Source: WHTX01 sp038255145
Lineage (GTDB): Bacteria; Actinomycetota; Acidimicrobiia; Acidimicrobiales; CAIXPF01
DNA: 64,000 nt
Reading direction: 5' to 3'
NCBI GenBank assembly: GCA_038255145.1
Contig: JBBSLP010000027.1
Location: 1-64,000 of the forward strand
This document shows positions 32,231-41,258 of the stretch, one piece after another (within the stretch, counting starts at the first letter, position 1; each line of letters begins with the position of its first letter). The notes beneath the pieces were generated by a model that did no database searches, had not been told where the DNA came from, and saw nothing but the letters and a program-made list of their open reading frames with translations. Both the position numbers and the translations under genes were made by a program.

Positions 32231-33409
32231 ATGGCGAACGGACGCGTGGTGATCGTGGGCGGGGGCCCGGCTGGGCACAGTTGCGCCGAGGCGTACCGCT
32301 CCGCCGGTGGTCAGGCGCCGGTGCTGGTGCTGGCGGCCGAGGACCAGCCCCCCTACGAACGACCGCCGCTGACCAAGGAGCACCTGCGGGGGGAGGGCGA
32401 CGGCCAGCCCGCGGCCCTGGTGGAGCCGAGCTGGTACGAGGATCACGACATCGAGGTGCGCCTCGGCGCGCCGGTGGCCGCCCTCGACCTGTCGACGCGC
32501 ACCGTGGTGGTCGAGGGCGGGGCCGAGCCGTGGACGGCCTGCGTCCTGGCCACCGGTTCGCAGCCCACGCGGCTCCCGGTGCCGGGCGGCGACGACCCCG
32601 GGTTGCACACCATCCGCCGCCACCACGACACCGTGCGGTTGCTCGAGGCCCTGGACAGCAGGCCCGGCTCCGTGGTCGTGGTCGGTTCGGGCTTCGTGGG
32701 CTGCGAAGCCGCGGCGAGCCTGCGGGCCCACGGTGTGGCGGTGACCATGGTCAGCGCCGAGGCCGCCCCCCAGCACGCTCGTCTGGGGCCCGAGGTGGCG
32801 GCGTTCCTGGCGGGGTGGTTGGCCGATGAAGGGGTGACGACCAGGTTCGAAGCCGAGCTGGCCGCCTTCCGGCGCATCGGGGCCACCGACTGGCAGGTCG
32901 CGCTGGCCGACGGTGGCGCCCTCGAGGCCGCCCACGTGGTGGTGGCCACGGGAGCGGCGCCCAACGTCGCCCTGGCCGAGGCCGCCGGGCTGGAGGTGGA
33001 TGGTGGCGTGGTCGTCGATGCCTCCATGCGGGCGTCGGTGCCCGGCGTGCTCGCCGTGGGCGATGTGGCCGCGGCGTGGAACGCCTCCGCCCACCGCCGC
33101 CTGCGGGTCGAACACTGGGGTGACGCCCTGGGCATGGGCGAGGTGGCCGGCAAGGTGCTGGCCGGCGAGGACGCGAGCTGGGACGCCGTGCCCGGGTTCT
33201 GGTCGACCATCGCCACCCGCACCCTGAAGTACGCGGCGTGGGGCGACGGCTGGGACGAGGTCGTCGTCGACGGCGGTGCCGACGGGTTCACCGCCTGGTA
33301 CGGCCAGCGCGGGGTGGTGGCCGGGGTGCTCACCCACGAGCGTGACGACGACTACGAGCGGGGCAGCGAACTGATCAAGGCCAAGGCCCCGTTCCCTCCG
33401 ATCCACTGA
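32231..33409 (+). CDS. FAD-dependent pyridine nucleotide reductase (ferredoxin reductase-like)
   Basis: 392 residues. FAD-binding VIVGGGPAGHSCAEAYRSA at residues 7-25, the PPYERPPLTKEHL segment typical of ferredoxin/rubredoxin reductases of oxygenase systems, an NAD(P) Rossmann loop VVVVGSGFVGCEAAASL, and the second FAD motif VLAVGDVAA. The C-terminal reductase domain ends in DDDYERGSELI. It probably transfers electrons from NAD(P)H to a ferredoxin; no ferredoxin or P450 gene is adjacent. Confidence 0.88.
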   Translation: MANGRVVIVGGGPAGHSCAEAYRSAGGQAPVLVLAAEDQPPYERPPLTKEHLRGEGDGQPAALVEPSWYEDHDIEVRLGAPVAALDLSTRTVVVEGGAEPWTACVLATGSQPTRLPVPGGDDPGLHTIRRHHDTVRLLEALDSRPGSVVVVGSGFVGCEAAASLRAHGVAVTMVSAEAAPQHARLGPEVAAFLAGWLADEGVTTRFEAELAAFRRIGATDWQVALADGGALEAAHVVVATGAAPNVALAEAAGLEVDGGVVVDASMRASVPGVLAVGDVAAAWNASAHRRLRVEHWGDALGMGEVAGKVLAGEDASWDAVPGFWSTIATRTLKYAAWGDGWDEVVVDGGADGFTAWYGQRGVVAGVLTHERDDDYERGSELIKAKAPFPPIH

Positions 33410-33501
33410 GCCGACACGCACAAGCCTTGGCCCACAAGCACTGAGCGGCGTTACGTGCGTAACCTCTCGGACCGAGGCAGCAGCGTTCCGGGGGGGGATA
33501 C

Positions 33502-34032
33502 GTGGTGAGCAGTCCCATCGAATCCTGGCAGGCGGTGACACGGGCGTTCGACCAGCGCTACGACGCCATCGAGGACGACCAGTGGGATGGCCCCACACCC
33601 TGTGACCAGTGGAGCGTCCGAGACCTCGTGGACCACGTTGCGACCGTGCAACTGACCATGAGCCAGCTCGTCGGCGCCACCACCGGCGACGGTGCCGACT
33701 GGCCCGCGGCGCGAGACGGCATGGAGGCGATCCTGGCCGAGCCCGACGCTCTCGAGGGCACCTCCACACACCCGAGGCTCGGCGAGGGCCCAAAGGGGCA
33801 ATGGCTGACCATCGCCACCAACGACATGCTCATCCACACCTGGGACCTCGCCCGGGCCATCGGCGCCGACGATGTGCTGCCCGCCGAACAGGTGGGCGAC
33901 TGCCAGGCGTTCCTCGAGCAGCTGCCCCACTCGATCCTGCGGGAGTCGGGGCGGTACGTCGACGCCGTCGAGGTTCCCGGGGACGCCGATGCCCAGACCC
34001 GGCTCCTGGCCTTCGCCGGTCGTCGCCCCTGA
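33502..34032 (+). CDS. TIGR03086-like (mycothiol-dependent enzyme N-terminal fold) protein
   Basis: 176 residues from a GTG. The DinB-like four-helix pattern is visible: TPCDQWSVRDLVDHV near residue 33 and NDMLIHTWDLARAIGADD near residue 105, the latter holding the His that usually completes the metal site. These proteins are related to maleylpyruvate isomerase and mycothiol S-transferases; the substrate is unknown. It lies upstream of the SigJ-like gene on the same strand by 44 bp. Confidence 0.8.
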   Translation: MVSSPIESWQAVTRAFDQRYDAIEDDQWDGPTPCDQWSVRDLVDHVATVQLTMSQLVGATTGDGADWPAARDGMEAILAEPDALEGTSTHPRLGEGPKGQWLTIATNDMLIHTWDLARAIGADDVLPAEQVGDCQAFLEQLPHSILRESGRYVDAVEVPGDADAQTRLLAFAGRRP

Positions 34033-34075
34033 GGTAGCGCACGTCGAGCTTGGTTCGGCACGCGACACTGACCCC

Positions 34076-34915
34076 ATGGCTGAACCGTCCGCTGTGCCCG
34101 GCGAGCCTGATGACGTCGGGTTCAGCCAGGCGACGGAGCCGTTCCGCCGTGAGCTGCTCGCCCACTGCTATCGCATGCTGGGGTCGATCCACGACGCGGA
34201 AGACCTGGTCCAGGAGACGTACCTGCGGGCCTGGCGGGCCCCCGTGGAACCCGCCGGGGCCGACGTGCTCTGGCTCGAGCCCGCGCCCGATGCCCTGGTG
34301 ATGCCGGGCTCGGCCGACCCTGCGGCCATCGTCGCCGCCCGTGCGGGGTTGCGGCTGGCGCTGGTGGCCAGTTGGCAACACCTACCGCCGAAGCAGCGGG
34401 CGGTGCTGGTCTTGCGGGACGTGCTGGCCTTCCCCGCCACCGAGGTCGCGGTCATGCTCGACACCACGACGGTGTCGGTCAAGAGCGCGCTGCAGCGGGC
34501 CCGGGCCCGGCTCGAGGAGCTCGCCCTGGCCGATGGCGAGATCGCCGAGCCCACTGCCCCGCAGGCCCGCGCCCTGCTCGACCGGTACATCGCCGCCTTC
34601 GAGAACGCCGACGCCGACGCGCTGGAGCAGCTGCTGGTGGACGACGCCACCCTGGAGGCGACCCCGCTGCGTACCTGGTTCACCGGCCGCACCACCTGCA
34701 TCCCCTTCCTGCGCGACCACCTCCTGGGGTCGCCGGGCACCTGGCGCATGCTGCCCACCAGCGCCAACGGGCAACCGGCCGCCGCGGCCTACGTCCGCGA
34801 CCAGGACGGCATCTACCGGCCGTACGGGATCTGCGTACTCACGGTCACGGACGCCGGCATCCGCCGGATCACCTCGTTCGGCGATCCGGGGCTGGTCTCC
34901 GTGTTCGGGTTCTGA
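34076..34915 (+). CDS. SigJ-like ECF sigma factor with SnoaL domain, missing part of region 2 (copy 1)
   Basis: 279 residues. Region 2 starts normally (LLAHCYRMLGSIHDAEDLVQ, ETYLRAWR) but jumps directly to WLEPAPDA; the ~45 residues with sigma 2.3-2.4 (the GFEGRSSVRTWLHQIATNRC part seen in copy 2) are deleted in frame. Region 4 (LPPKQRAVLVLRDVLAFPAT, TVSVKSALQRARARLEEL) and the SnoaL-like C-terminal domain are intact. Promoter -10 recognition is probably lost. A near-identical copy with different damage lies at 44548-45415, also followed by the same oxidoreductase. Confidence 0.78.
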   Translation: MAEPSAVPGEPDDVGFSQATEPFRRELLAHCYRMLGSIHDAEDLVQETYLRAWRAPVEPAGADVLWLEPAPDALVMPGSADPAAIVAARAGLRLALVASWQHLPPKQRAVLVLRDVLAFPATEVAVMLDTTTVSVKSALQRARARLEELALADGEIAEPTAPQARALLDRYIAAFENADADALEQLLVDDATLEATPLRTWFTGRTTCIPFLRDHLLGSPGTWRMLPTSANGQPAAAAYVRDQDGIYRPYGICVLTVTDAGIRRITSFGDPGLVSVFGF

Positions 34916-34970
34916 GCGGTTCCTTTCCCGTTCCCGCCGGGTCTCCCTGGGTGTGAACGAACAGAGACCG

Positions 34971-35975
34971 ATGACCATCAGCGTTCCCTCCACCATGCGC
35001 GCCCTGCAGCAGACGTCGTCGAACGGTCCCCAGGACCTGCGCCTGATCACCGACGCCCCCGTGCCAGCGCCGGGCCCGGGCCAGGTCCTGCTCCGGGTCA
35101 CCGCCGCCGGCGTCAACTACGTCGACATCTCCCAGGCCCGGGGCACGTTCGCCGGAGGCCCCCAGCCGCCGTACGTGGCGGGGATCGAGGCCGCCGGTGA
35201 GGTCGTCGCCATCGGCGAGGGGGGGACCGCGCTCCAGAACGGCGCCCACGTCGTCGGCGTCGCCATCACCGGTGGTGCCTTCGCCGAGTACGTGGTGCTG
35301 CCGGCGGCTGCGGCGCTCCCCGTGCCTCCGGGCTGGGCCGACGAGCAGGCACTGGGCCTGGTCGTGAGCTGGCCGACGGCGCGGGCCGCGCTCCGCCCAC
35401 TCGGTGGCCTCACCGCGGGGGAGACCGTGCTCATCCACGCCGCCGCCGGGGGGACCGGCCAGGTCGCGGTGAAGATGGCCAAGCACTACGGCGCCACGGT
35501 GATCGCCACGGCGTCGGTGGGCAAGCACGACGTGGTCCGGGCCCTGGGCGCCGACCACGTCCTCGACGCCCGCCGCGCCGACCTGGCCGCCCAGGTCCTG
35601 GGACTGACCGACGGCGCGGGCGCCGACCTCGTCCTCGAGTCGGTCGGCGGCGCCACCCTGGACGCCAGCCTGGCGGCGACCAAGCGGGTCACCGGCCGTG
35701 TCGTCGTCTACGGCCTGGCCGGCGGCGAAGCCCCGCTCACCAACTGGGACCTGGCCTACAAGCACCAGGTCCACGTCATCGGCCTGAACATCGGCATCCT
35801 GATCCAGGCCGCGCCGCAGATCTTCGGCCAGGTCATGGGCGAGCTGTTCGGGCTCGTCGCTGCCGGGGTGCTCGGTCCGGGCCAGCCCACCACCCACCCG
35901 CTGGCCGAGGGGCCCAAGGCACTGTCGGAGCTGGAGGCTCGGGCCACCGTGGGCAAGCTGGCCCTCCTCCCGTGA
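34971..35975 (+). CDS. Zinc-independent quinone oxidoreductase (copy 1, intact)
   Basis: 334 residues, QOR subfamily of the medium-chain dehydrogenases. N-terminal GroES-like fold (VLLRVTAAGVNYVDISQARG), NADPH loop HAAAGGTGQVAVKMAKHYGA (AAxGGxG) and LVLESVGG; no structural-zinc cysteines. It reduces quinones or enones with NADPH. It lies 55 bp after the SigJ-like gene; ECF41/SigJ sigma factors often sit beside such oxidoreductases. A broken paralogue lies at 45478-46431. Confidence 0.9.
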   Translation: MTISVPSTMRALQQTSSNGPQDLRLITDAPVPAPGPGQVLLRVTAAGVNYVDISQARGTFAGGPQPPYVAGIEAAGEVVAIGEGGTALQNGAHVVGVAITGGAFAEYVVLPAAAALPVPPGWADEQALGLVVSWPTARAALRPLGGLTAGETVLIHAAAGGTGQVAVKMAKHYGATVIATASVGKHDVVRALGADHVLDARRADLAAQVLGLTDGAGADLVLESVGGATLDASLAATKRVTGRVVVYGLAGGEAPLTNWDLAYKHQVHVIGLNIGILIQAAPQIFGQVMGELFGLVAAGVLGPGQPTTHPLAEGPKALSELEARATVGKLALLP

Positions 35976-35999
35976 GCAGGTCCGATGCCCGGTGGCGCA

Positions 36000-36359
36000 T
36001 CAGTCCGAGGGCGGCGGGACCGAAGCCGCATCGACCGGGGTGAGGCCCAGCGTGGCCAGCTGGGCGAAGAAGCGCTTGACGTTGGCCCGGTTCTTGCCCA
36101 GGTCGAGGATGGCGGTGCGCACCTGGCTACGGCTCTCGCAGATCACCGAGCCGCCCTCGACCTGCACGGCGACGTCCTCGCCCTTGCTCCGAGCCGAGAT
36201 GCCGACACGGGCGTCGAACCGTCCGACTACACCTCCATCGTCGCCCGCCGGATCCTCGACGACCGTCCAGCCGGTGAGCGACAACGCCTGCGCCACGGCG
36301 GCACCGAGCTCGGCTGCGGTGGCGTCGAAGTGGCGTACGTCCTGGAAGCTCGACCCCAT
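36000..36359 (-). CDS. Conserved hypothetical protein
   Basis: 119 residues starting MGSSFQDVRHFDATAAELGA. It has an alternating strand-helix pattern (WTVVEDP, DVAVQVEGGSVICESRSQVR, NVKRFFAQLATLG), consistent with a small alpha/beta domain, no signal peptide and no catalytic motif that I recognise. The stretch before it on the minus strand (the tRNA side) has no promoter that I can identify. Function unknown. Confidence 0.5.
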   Translation of the reverse strand: MGSSFQDVRHFDATAAELGAAVAQALSLTGWTVVEDPAGDDGGVVGRFDARVGISARSKGEDVAVQVEGGSVICESRSQVRTAILDLGKNRANVKRFFAQLATLGLTPVDAASVPPPSD

Positions 36360-36511
36360 GGGCGGGAGCGTACGACCCCGGGGACCCGCGCCCCGGGATC
36401 AGCCTGCCCGTCACTGCTCCGGTAGGCTCAGCCGCCCGGGGGTCGGACCTTCCCAGTGCGGTCAGCTCCCCGGCCCGGTGCGGGCGGCGACCACCACCCG
36501 GCACCAGTAGG

Positions 36512-36587
36512 GCCCCCGTAGCTCAGAGGAGAGAGCAGCGGTTTCCTAAACCGTGTGTCGCAGGTTCGAATCCTGCCGGGGGCGCCA
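36512..36587 (+). tRNA. tRNA-Arg (anticodon CCT)
   Basis: A complete cloverleaf with encoded CCA. Acceptor GCCCCCG pairs with CGGGGGC, D-arm GCTC...GAGC, anticodon stem GCGGT/ACCGT with loop TTCCTAA (anticodon CCU, reads AGG), and T-arm GCAGG-TTCGAAT-CCTGC. Its 3' 46 bp are repeated at 38240-38285, so this gene served as an integration site. Confidence 0.93.
36536..36581 (+). repeat. Attachment-site repeat, left (tRNA 3' half)
   Basis: A 46-bp stretch from the anticodon stem to the acceptor 3' strand is identical to 38240-38285. It is the usual attB core geometry for tyrosine integrases at a tRNA. Confidence 0.8.
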
Positions 36588-36973
36588 GCAAAGCACCTGG
36601 TGAGTGGGCACTTACCGGCGAGGCGGTGTACCCGCCAGTGTCCCTGAGTCGCCGCCACTTTCCACCCGTAGTTGCACGCTTGTTGCACGGCGGCTGGCAT
36701 CCGCAGTCAGCGCTCCGAGGCTGAACTGCCGCTTGGGCGGGCTGGAGGTCTGCGCTCACCCGACGTCGAACGGCGGCCGCCGGTACGCCGCCCGTAGACG
36801 AGACCGACCCACGGCGCCTGCACCTGGGAGGTCCCACAGCGCGCCTCTCGTCCCGGAGTGCGCCCTCCCAGCTCCGGCGGTGAGGTCGATGAAGGCCCCG
36901 CAGGGTGTTCGCTCGCTGGCCCTCTGCGCAGCAGGCCGTCACCCACTCCCGAACCCACCGTCAGCAGTTCCGC
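36588..36973. other. Non-coding left part of the integrated element
   Basis: About 385 bp between tRNA-Arg and the nucleotidyltransferase gene. It contains two GTTGCACG repeats (36671-36690) and no gene that I can support; frames here are short and shadow-like. Probably the att-flanking arm of the element. Confidence 0.4.
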
Positions 36974-37513
36974 TCAGCCGACGGAGGCGTCCTCGGCGAT
37001 CTGGCCCACGTAGTCGACCAGGTGCTCGTCTTCGAAGGCGTGAGGGTAGGCGACGTCGAACGCTCGCACCGCGTCCTCGGGGCCCGAGAAGCCGCACAGG
37101 GGCCACAACAGCACCATGTCCTCCCGATCCTGCGGATGGGCACGGTAGAGCTTCATCACGAAGATGACCTCGGGTGGTGGTGTGCGGACGACGAGTGGAT
37201 CCTGCTCGTAGACCACCTGGCAGTCCTCCAACGAGGAGCCGGCGGGCCAGAAGGCAGCAGCCGCATCGTTGAGCCAACCCGACCGCAGATCGTGACGCTC
37301 CCCGACGGCGTCGATCGCCCGGGTGTGCCGTGCGTCCAACCGTCGAGCGCTGTCGACATCGCGAGTCGCTACACGCTGAGCGTGCCAGAGCAGCCACGCA
37401 CCGCCGACCATGACCACCTCGGCGGCGACCCCGACGCGCCGCAGCTCGCCCGCGAGCTCGTCGAACACCACCTCGAGGTCGCCTCGGTCGCTGAACAGGC
37501 CCGGACCGACCAC
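36974..37513 (-). CDS. Nucleotidyltransferase-like protein (DUF6036/AbiEii-type), candidate toxin
   Basis: 179 residues from a GTG directly after the XRE stop. VVMVGGAWLLWHAQ followed by TRDVDSARRLDARH resembles the GG...T-x-DxD start of minimal nucleotidyltransferases used as toxins (AbiEii, DUF6036). The DxD is seen as DVDS, so the acidic pair may be reduced. The rest is helical with MKLYRAHPQDREDMVLL, which matches the K...DxxD segment of the family. Pairing with an XRE gene inside an att-bounded element suggests a toxin-antitoxin or defence unit. Confidence 0.6.
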   Translation of the reverse strand: MVGPGLFSDRGDLEVVFDELAGELRRVGVAAEVVMVGGAWLLWHAQRVATRDVDSARRLDARHTRAIDAVGERHDLRSGWLNDAAAAFWPAGSSLEDCQVVYEQDPLVVRTPPPEVIFVMKLYRAHPQDREDMVLLWPLCGFSGPEDAVRAFDVAYPHAFEDEHLVDYVGQIAEDASVG

Positions 37514-38098
37514 CTACGCCGCCGGCCGGAACAGCGCGCCGCGGGCCAGGACCAGGTTGCGGCGCCGGAACGGCTCGGGTGTCGCCGACGCCGCCTCGGA
37601 TCTCATCCGAGGGGTCCCCGGCGCCGACCACTCCTGCTCGAGGCGGCCGACCGCTCGTGTCCACCGGGGCAGTGGGAGGCCGTGCTGCGCGGCCAGCTCC
37701 TCGGCGAAGGCCGCGAGGATGGCGTCGAGAGGGGTCCCGGTCCGAACCGGCGGATCGGCCAGGGCAAGGGTGAGGCGATCGGGGTGCTCGGCCGCCCAAT
37801 CGGCGAAGCCGCGCAGGCGGGTCCAGTCGATCTTGAGCCGCGCGTCGAGCTGCTCGAAGGCGTTGGCCAGCGAGGCCAGGGTCGGTCCGGCGCCATCGGT
37901 CTCGACATCGAGGACCAGGCGTGACCCCGCCGCATGGACGATGCGCTGCAACATGCCGACGGTGGCATCGATCTCCCCGGCCTCGATCCGCGAGACGGTC
38001 GACGTCGGCACCCCTGCTCTGGCAGCAAGGGCGCGCCGGGACAACCCAGACCGGTCTCGCGCCCGTTGGACGATCTCCGCTGCGAGCCTCGCGCACAC
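37514..38098 (-). CDS. XRE family HTH protein, candidate antitoxin
   Basis: 194 residues. N-terminal XRE helix-turn-helix (SGLSRRALAARAGVPTSTVSR, stated here in part: IEAGEIDATVGMLQRIVHAA), then a helical domain (FADWAAEHPDRLTLALADPP, AILAAFAEELAAQHGLPLP) that could contact the partner. It is immediately followed by the nucleotidyltransferase-like gene, with adjacent stop and start, as in two-gene toxin-antitoxin operons where the antitoxin comes first. Confidence 0.7.
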   Translation of the reverse strand: MCARLAAEIVQRARDRSGLSRRALAARAGVPTSTVSRIEAGEIDATVGMLQRIVHAAGSRLVLDVETDGAGPTLASLANAFEQLDARLKIDWTRLRGFADWAAEHPDRLTLALADPPVRTGTPLDAILAAFAEELAAQHGLPLPRWTRAVGRLEQEWSAPGTPRMRSEAASATPEPFRRRNLVLARGALFRPAA

Positions 38099-38239
38099 AA
38101 GGGGTAGCGTAAACGCAACGCCTGCGGCTCCACAAGGAACGACGACCTAGCTAGTGCCCGCTGGTGCCCGCAGGTCATGCACGGGTGTTGCACGGAGCGA
38201 GTCAGGCGCACCATCTGAGCAGCTCAGAGGCAGAAGCAC

Positions 38240-38285
38240 CAGCGGTTTCCTAAACCGTGTGTCGCAGGTTCGAATCCTGCCGGGG
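38240..38285 (+). repeat. Attachment-site repeat, right
   Basis: A 46-bp identical copy of the tRNA-Arg 3' half. The bases upstream (AGCTCAGAGGCAGAAGCACC) only loosely resemble the tRNA D-arm and there is no acceptor 5' strand, so it is not a second functional tRNA. Confidence 0.78.
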
Positions 38286-38379
38286 CGCAGACGTAGCAGC
38301 AGGTCAGACCTACCTCGTAGCGGTCCAGGTACTCGCCGCCCCCAAGCGTGGTAGCTCGGAGCACGGCGGAACGCGGCGG

Positions 38380-39777
38380 CTACGAGCGATCCGGTGGAGG
38401 GACGTCGAGGCGGAGGGCAAGGCTGTCCACTTCGGGCCAGAGGCCGGGGTAGATCCAGGGGTTGATGTCGAGTGCGGAGCGGAGGTGGTCACGGGCCTGT
38501 TGGAGGTCGCCGGTGGCTTCGTAGGCGAATGCGGCGTGCAGGTTGAATGATGCTGATCTGGTGCCGAGGCTGAGTGCGTCGAGCACGTAGGGGATGGCTT
38601 CGTCGGGTCGGCCGGCTCGTGTGAGGGCCCAGCCCATGGCGTCGGCGGTGAAGACGGATTGGCGGCCCTGGTAAGCCTCTTGGGCGTGACGGACGGCGTC
38701 GGTCGTGTCGCCGTAGTTGGCGGCGACGACGGCTTGCTCGAGGGAGGCGTCGGCGCCGGATCGTTCGAAGAGCTCGTAGCGCTCGCGCATCATGGTGAAT
38801 GCCTGGGCGGCGGCGTCGGGGCGGCCGGTGAGGAGGTTGAGCTCACCGAGAAGTTCGGTCACGTTGGGGGCGGGGGTGGTGATGGCGATCTCTGCCAGTC
38901 GGTCTCTAGCGACGGCGGCGTCGCCCTGGGATGCCATGACACGGGCCAAGCCGACCTCTCCGAGGAGGTTCTCAGGGGCGTCGACGAGCGAGGCACGGTA
39001 GGCCCGCTCAGCTCGTCGCAGGTCCCCAGTAGCGAAGTACTGGTCACCGAGGTAGGCCTCGGCGGTGGCCCGATCGCCAGGGGTCCCACGACCGGCTTCG
39101 ACGGCCTGGGTCATGGCGAGGATGGCGCCCGTGGGGTCGCCGTGCAGCTCGCGCAGGTAGGAGAGACGGGACAGGGCGCTGAGGTCAGGTTTGATGGAGA
39201 GCCACTCCTCGATGTGGGTGAGGGCGTCGTCGTAGTGGCCGGTCTCGACTTCGGCGTCGACGAGCACGGCGTAGCCGTCGGGGCTGCTGGGGCGCTGCTG
39301 GTGCGCCTGTCGGGCGAGCACGAGGGCGGGTGCGAACTGGTGGGCGGCGAGTTCGAGCGCCGCCCGGGAGGCTGTGACCTCGAAGTCGCCGGGTGCGAGG
39401 GCGGTGGCGCGGTCGAGGGCCGCACGGGATCGCACGTAGAACGTGGGGTCTTCGATCTCGGCTGCCCGGGCGATGTAGAGCAGGCCGAGTTGCTGCCACA
39501 CCTGGGCGTTGTCGGGGTCGGCAGAGCTGCGGGCCTCGAGGACGGTGATCTGTTCGGCGACGCCGCCGGAACCGGCGAGCGCAGGCGCTGCAGCCTGATC
39601 GTCGCCGAAGCTGACGAACCGCCACACCGAAGCGGCAACGAGGACAAGGACCAGGCCCACCCCGACCAGGGTCGGCCAGCGGTCACGCCACGTCCGCCTG
39701 GGCGCAGGGTCGGAGACGCCACCAGGTCCGGCGCCCGTTCGCTGTGCTGGTCCTGTGGGTTCGAGCTGCGTCGTCAT
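38380..39777 (-). CDS. TPR-repeat membrane protein
   Basis: 465 residues from the ATG at 39777 (CGGAG 4-5 nt upstream). A cytoplasmic Pro/Gly-rich N-terminus, one transmembrane helix (WPTLVGVGLVLVLVAASVW) and then a long series of tetratricopeptide helices (NAQVWQQLGLLYIARAAEI, TAEAYLGDQYFATGDLRRAE, ASFNLHAAFAYEATGDLQQA). Presumably an extracytoplasmic scaffold. It lies directly downstream of the DUF4331 gene on the same strand; I recall such pairs but cannot state a function. Confidence 0.85.
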   Translation of the reverse strand: MTTQLEPTGPAQRTGAGPGGVSDPAPRRTWRDRWPTLVGVGLVLVLVAASVWRFVSFGDDQAAAPALAGSGGVAEQITVLEARSSADPDNAQVWQQLGLLYIARAAEIEDPTFYVRSRAALDRATALAPGDFEVTASRAALELAAHQFAPALVLARQAHQQRPSSPDGYAVLVDAEVETGHYDDALTHIEEWLSIKPDLSALSRLSYLRELHGDPTGAILAMTQAVEAGRGTPGDRATAEAYLGDQYFATGDLRRAERAYRASLVDAPENLLGEVGLARVMASQGDAAVARDRLAEIAITTPAPNVTELLGELNLLTGRPDAAAQAFTMMRERYELFERSGADASLEQAVVAANYGDTTDAVRHAQEAYQGRQSVFTADAMGWALTRAGRPDEAIPYVLDALSLGTRSASFNLHAAFAYEATGDLQQARDHLRSALDINPWIYPGLWPEVDSLALRLDVPPPDRS

Positions 39778-39893
39778 GATCTCCGTGCCACCTGAACTGT
39801 CTGAGGTCTCTTGGCTGCCTTCGAGCTCGCCCGGGGCCCGGCGGGTGTGGACGGGCGGGGTGGGGGCGTGATGGCCCCCACCCCGCGATCGCA

Positions 39894-41258
39894 TCAGTAG
39901 CCCTGGTGGGGTAGGGCCACGTAGGGGAAGTGGTCCATGAAGTCGACGTCGTTGGCGTCGACCCCGTCGCCGAGCAGGTTGTTCGGCGAGACGTCGAACC
40001 CCTCGGCCAGCACGCCGGCGAGGACCCGCAGCTCGGTGTCCACGACGTCATCGCTCAGCATCCGCCCGTTCGGGAAGCTGGACGGCGTGGTCGTGTTCAG
40101 CCGCAGCATCTCGCTGGGCACCACGTTGGCAGGCTGGTTCACCCCGGGGATACCGGTGAGGAAGACGGTGGCGACGTCCTCACGGCCGCCCGTGCCGAGT
40201 CCGAAGGGGACCTCGGTCGGCACTTCGACGCCCGGGTAGAGCACGGGGATGAGGTTGGCCAGCTCCGGGTTGATCACGCTGGGCAGGAACTGGGCATCAT
40301 CGACGGGCTTGGAGGCGTTGAAGAGGTCTTTCGAGCCGAGGGGTACGACGACCTCGTTCACGAGAGGCATACCGAGGCGGGACACGCCCACCCAACCGCC
40401 GGCGCCCATGCGGGTCCCGTCGGACTTGATGTGGGTGTTCCGTTGCCGGTACGTGTTGGCGAAGACGCCGATGACCGGCTCCTCGCCATTGGTCAGCTGG
40501 TCGATGGGCACCTGCAGTGCGATGGTGTGCACGTTCTTGCCGGCGAGGCCATCAACGCCGGCCTCGGTCGGCAACGGGATCAGATGGGCCTCGTTGAGGG
40601 GCCGGAGCCCGCCCAGGTCGAAGATGGACCCGGTGTCAACGAAGAACGGGTCGTCACGAGGCCCGGCGAAGACCTTCGTGCCGTCGTCGAGGTTGAGCAC
40701 GGCCGCCTCCGCCAGGGCCGGGTAGTCAGGGGTCGAGCGCGGTCCGATGTTGGCCGGAGGCACGACTCCTTGGCCCAGGTCCCGGCAGCCGCTGTCGTCG
40801 CATCGTGAGACGACGTAGGTCTGCCGGTAGTTCCAGTCGGGGTCATCGAGGGACTCGATTGGTCCGGTGTTGTACAGGAACGTGTCCGGGTTCGAGATGG
40901 TGGTCGTGAACCGGAACTCGTATTCGAGATCGTCCACGGCGTCACCGTCGTTGTCGACGTGGATCTCGTACTTGACGTCGTCTCCGAAGTTGTAGAAGTT
41001 CGGTCCCCCGGCCGGATCCTCGAGTGGGATCACGTTGGCGATCAACGTGACCGAATCGGGGCTGTCAGGGCTGACGAACGCGTAGACGTCGGTGAGGTCG
41101 GTCACCGGGTCCTTGCTGCTCAGCGGGGCTTCCCGATGGCTGGATGCCCCCGAGCTGCTCAGCATCCCCGCGGCGAGGACCGGCGCCAGCAACAGCGACG
41201 CCCCCGATACCGCCGCCGCCCTGCGCAGGCGACGTGTGGATTTCTTGGCTGCACTCAA
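39894..41258 (-). CDS. Secreted DUF4331 protein
   Basis: 454 residues from a TTG start. Signal peptide: basic start then VSGASLLLAPVLAAGMLSS, with SSHREAPLSSKDPVTDLTDV right after, the DUF4331 hallmark (SSHREAP, DNTDVYAF-like). The body has repeated acidic DNDGDAVDDLEYEF and TNGEEPVIGVFANTYRQR segments. DUF4331 proteins are exported, of unknown function. A TPR membrane protein follows 116 bp downstream. Confidence 0.88.
   Translation of the reverse strand: MSAAKKSTRRLRRAAAVSGASLLLAPVLAAGMLSSSGASSHREAPLSSKDPVTDLTDVYAFVSPDSPDSVTLIANVIPLEDPAGGPNFYNFGDDVKYEIHVDNDGDAVDDLEYEFRFTTTISNPDTFLYNTGPIESLDDPDWNYRQTYVVSRCDDSGCRDLGQGVVPPANIGPRSTPDYPALAEAAVLNLDDGTKVFAGPRDDPFFVDTGSIFDLGGLRPLNEAHLIPLPTEAGVDGLAGKNVHTIALQVPIDQLTNGEEPVIGVFANTYRQRNTHIKSDGTRMGAGGWVGVSRLGMPLVNEVVVPLGSKDLFNASKPVDDAQFLPSVINPELANLIPVLYPGVEVPTEVPFGLGTGGREDVATVFLTGIPGVNQPANVVPSEMLRLNTTTPSSFPNGRMLSDDVVDTELRVLAGVLAEGFDVSPNNLLGDGVDANDVDFMDHFPYVALPHQGY

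Larger units (their letters stand above)
36536..38285. mobile_element. 1.75-kb tRNA-Arg-integrated element without integrase
   Basis: Bounded by the two 46-bp direct repeats. TTGCACG-type short repeats occur near both ends (TGTTGCACGG at 36681-36690 and 38186-38195, GTTGCACG at 36671-36678), as expected for arm-type sites near att. The only genes are a divergence-free minus-strand pair: an XRE regulator and a nucleotidyltransferase-like protein. There is no recombinase. It is either a deletion remnant or a satellite mobilised in trans. Confidence 0.65.

Noticed and set aside
32443..33333. Minus-strand frame opposite the flavoprotein reductase
   Set aside because: Ser/Thr/Pro-rich shadow of a well-defined FAD enzyme.
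38221..38290. Second tRNA-Arg gene
   Set aside because: Only the 3' 46 bp match; the 5' acceptor strand is missing and the D-arm is not intact. It is an att repeat.
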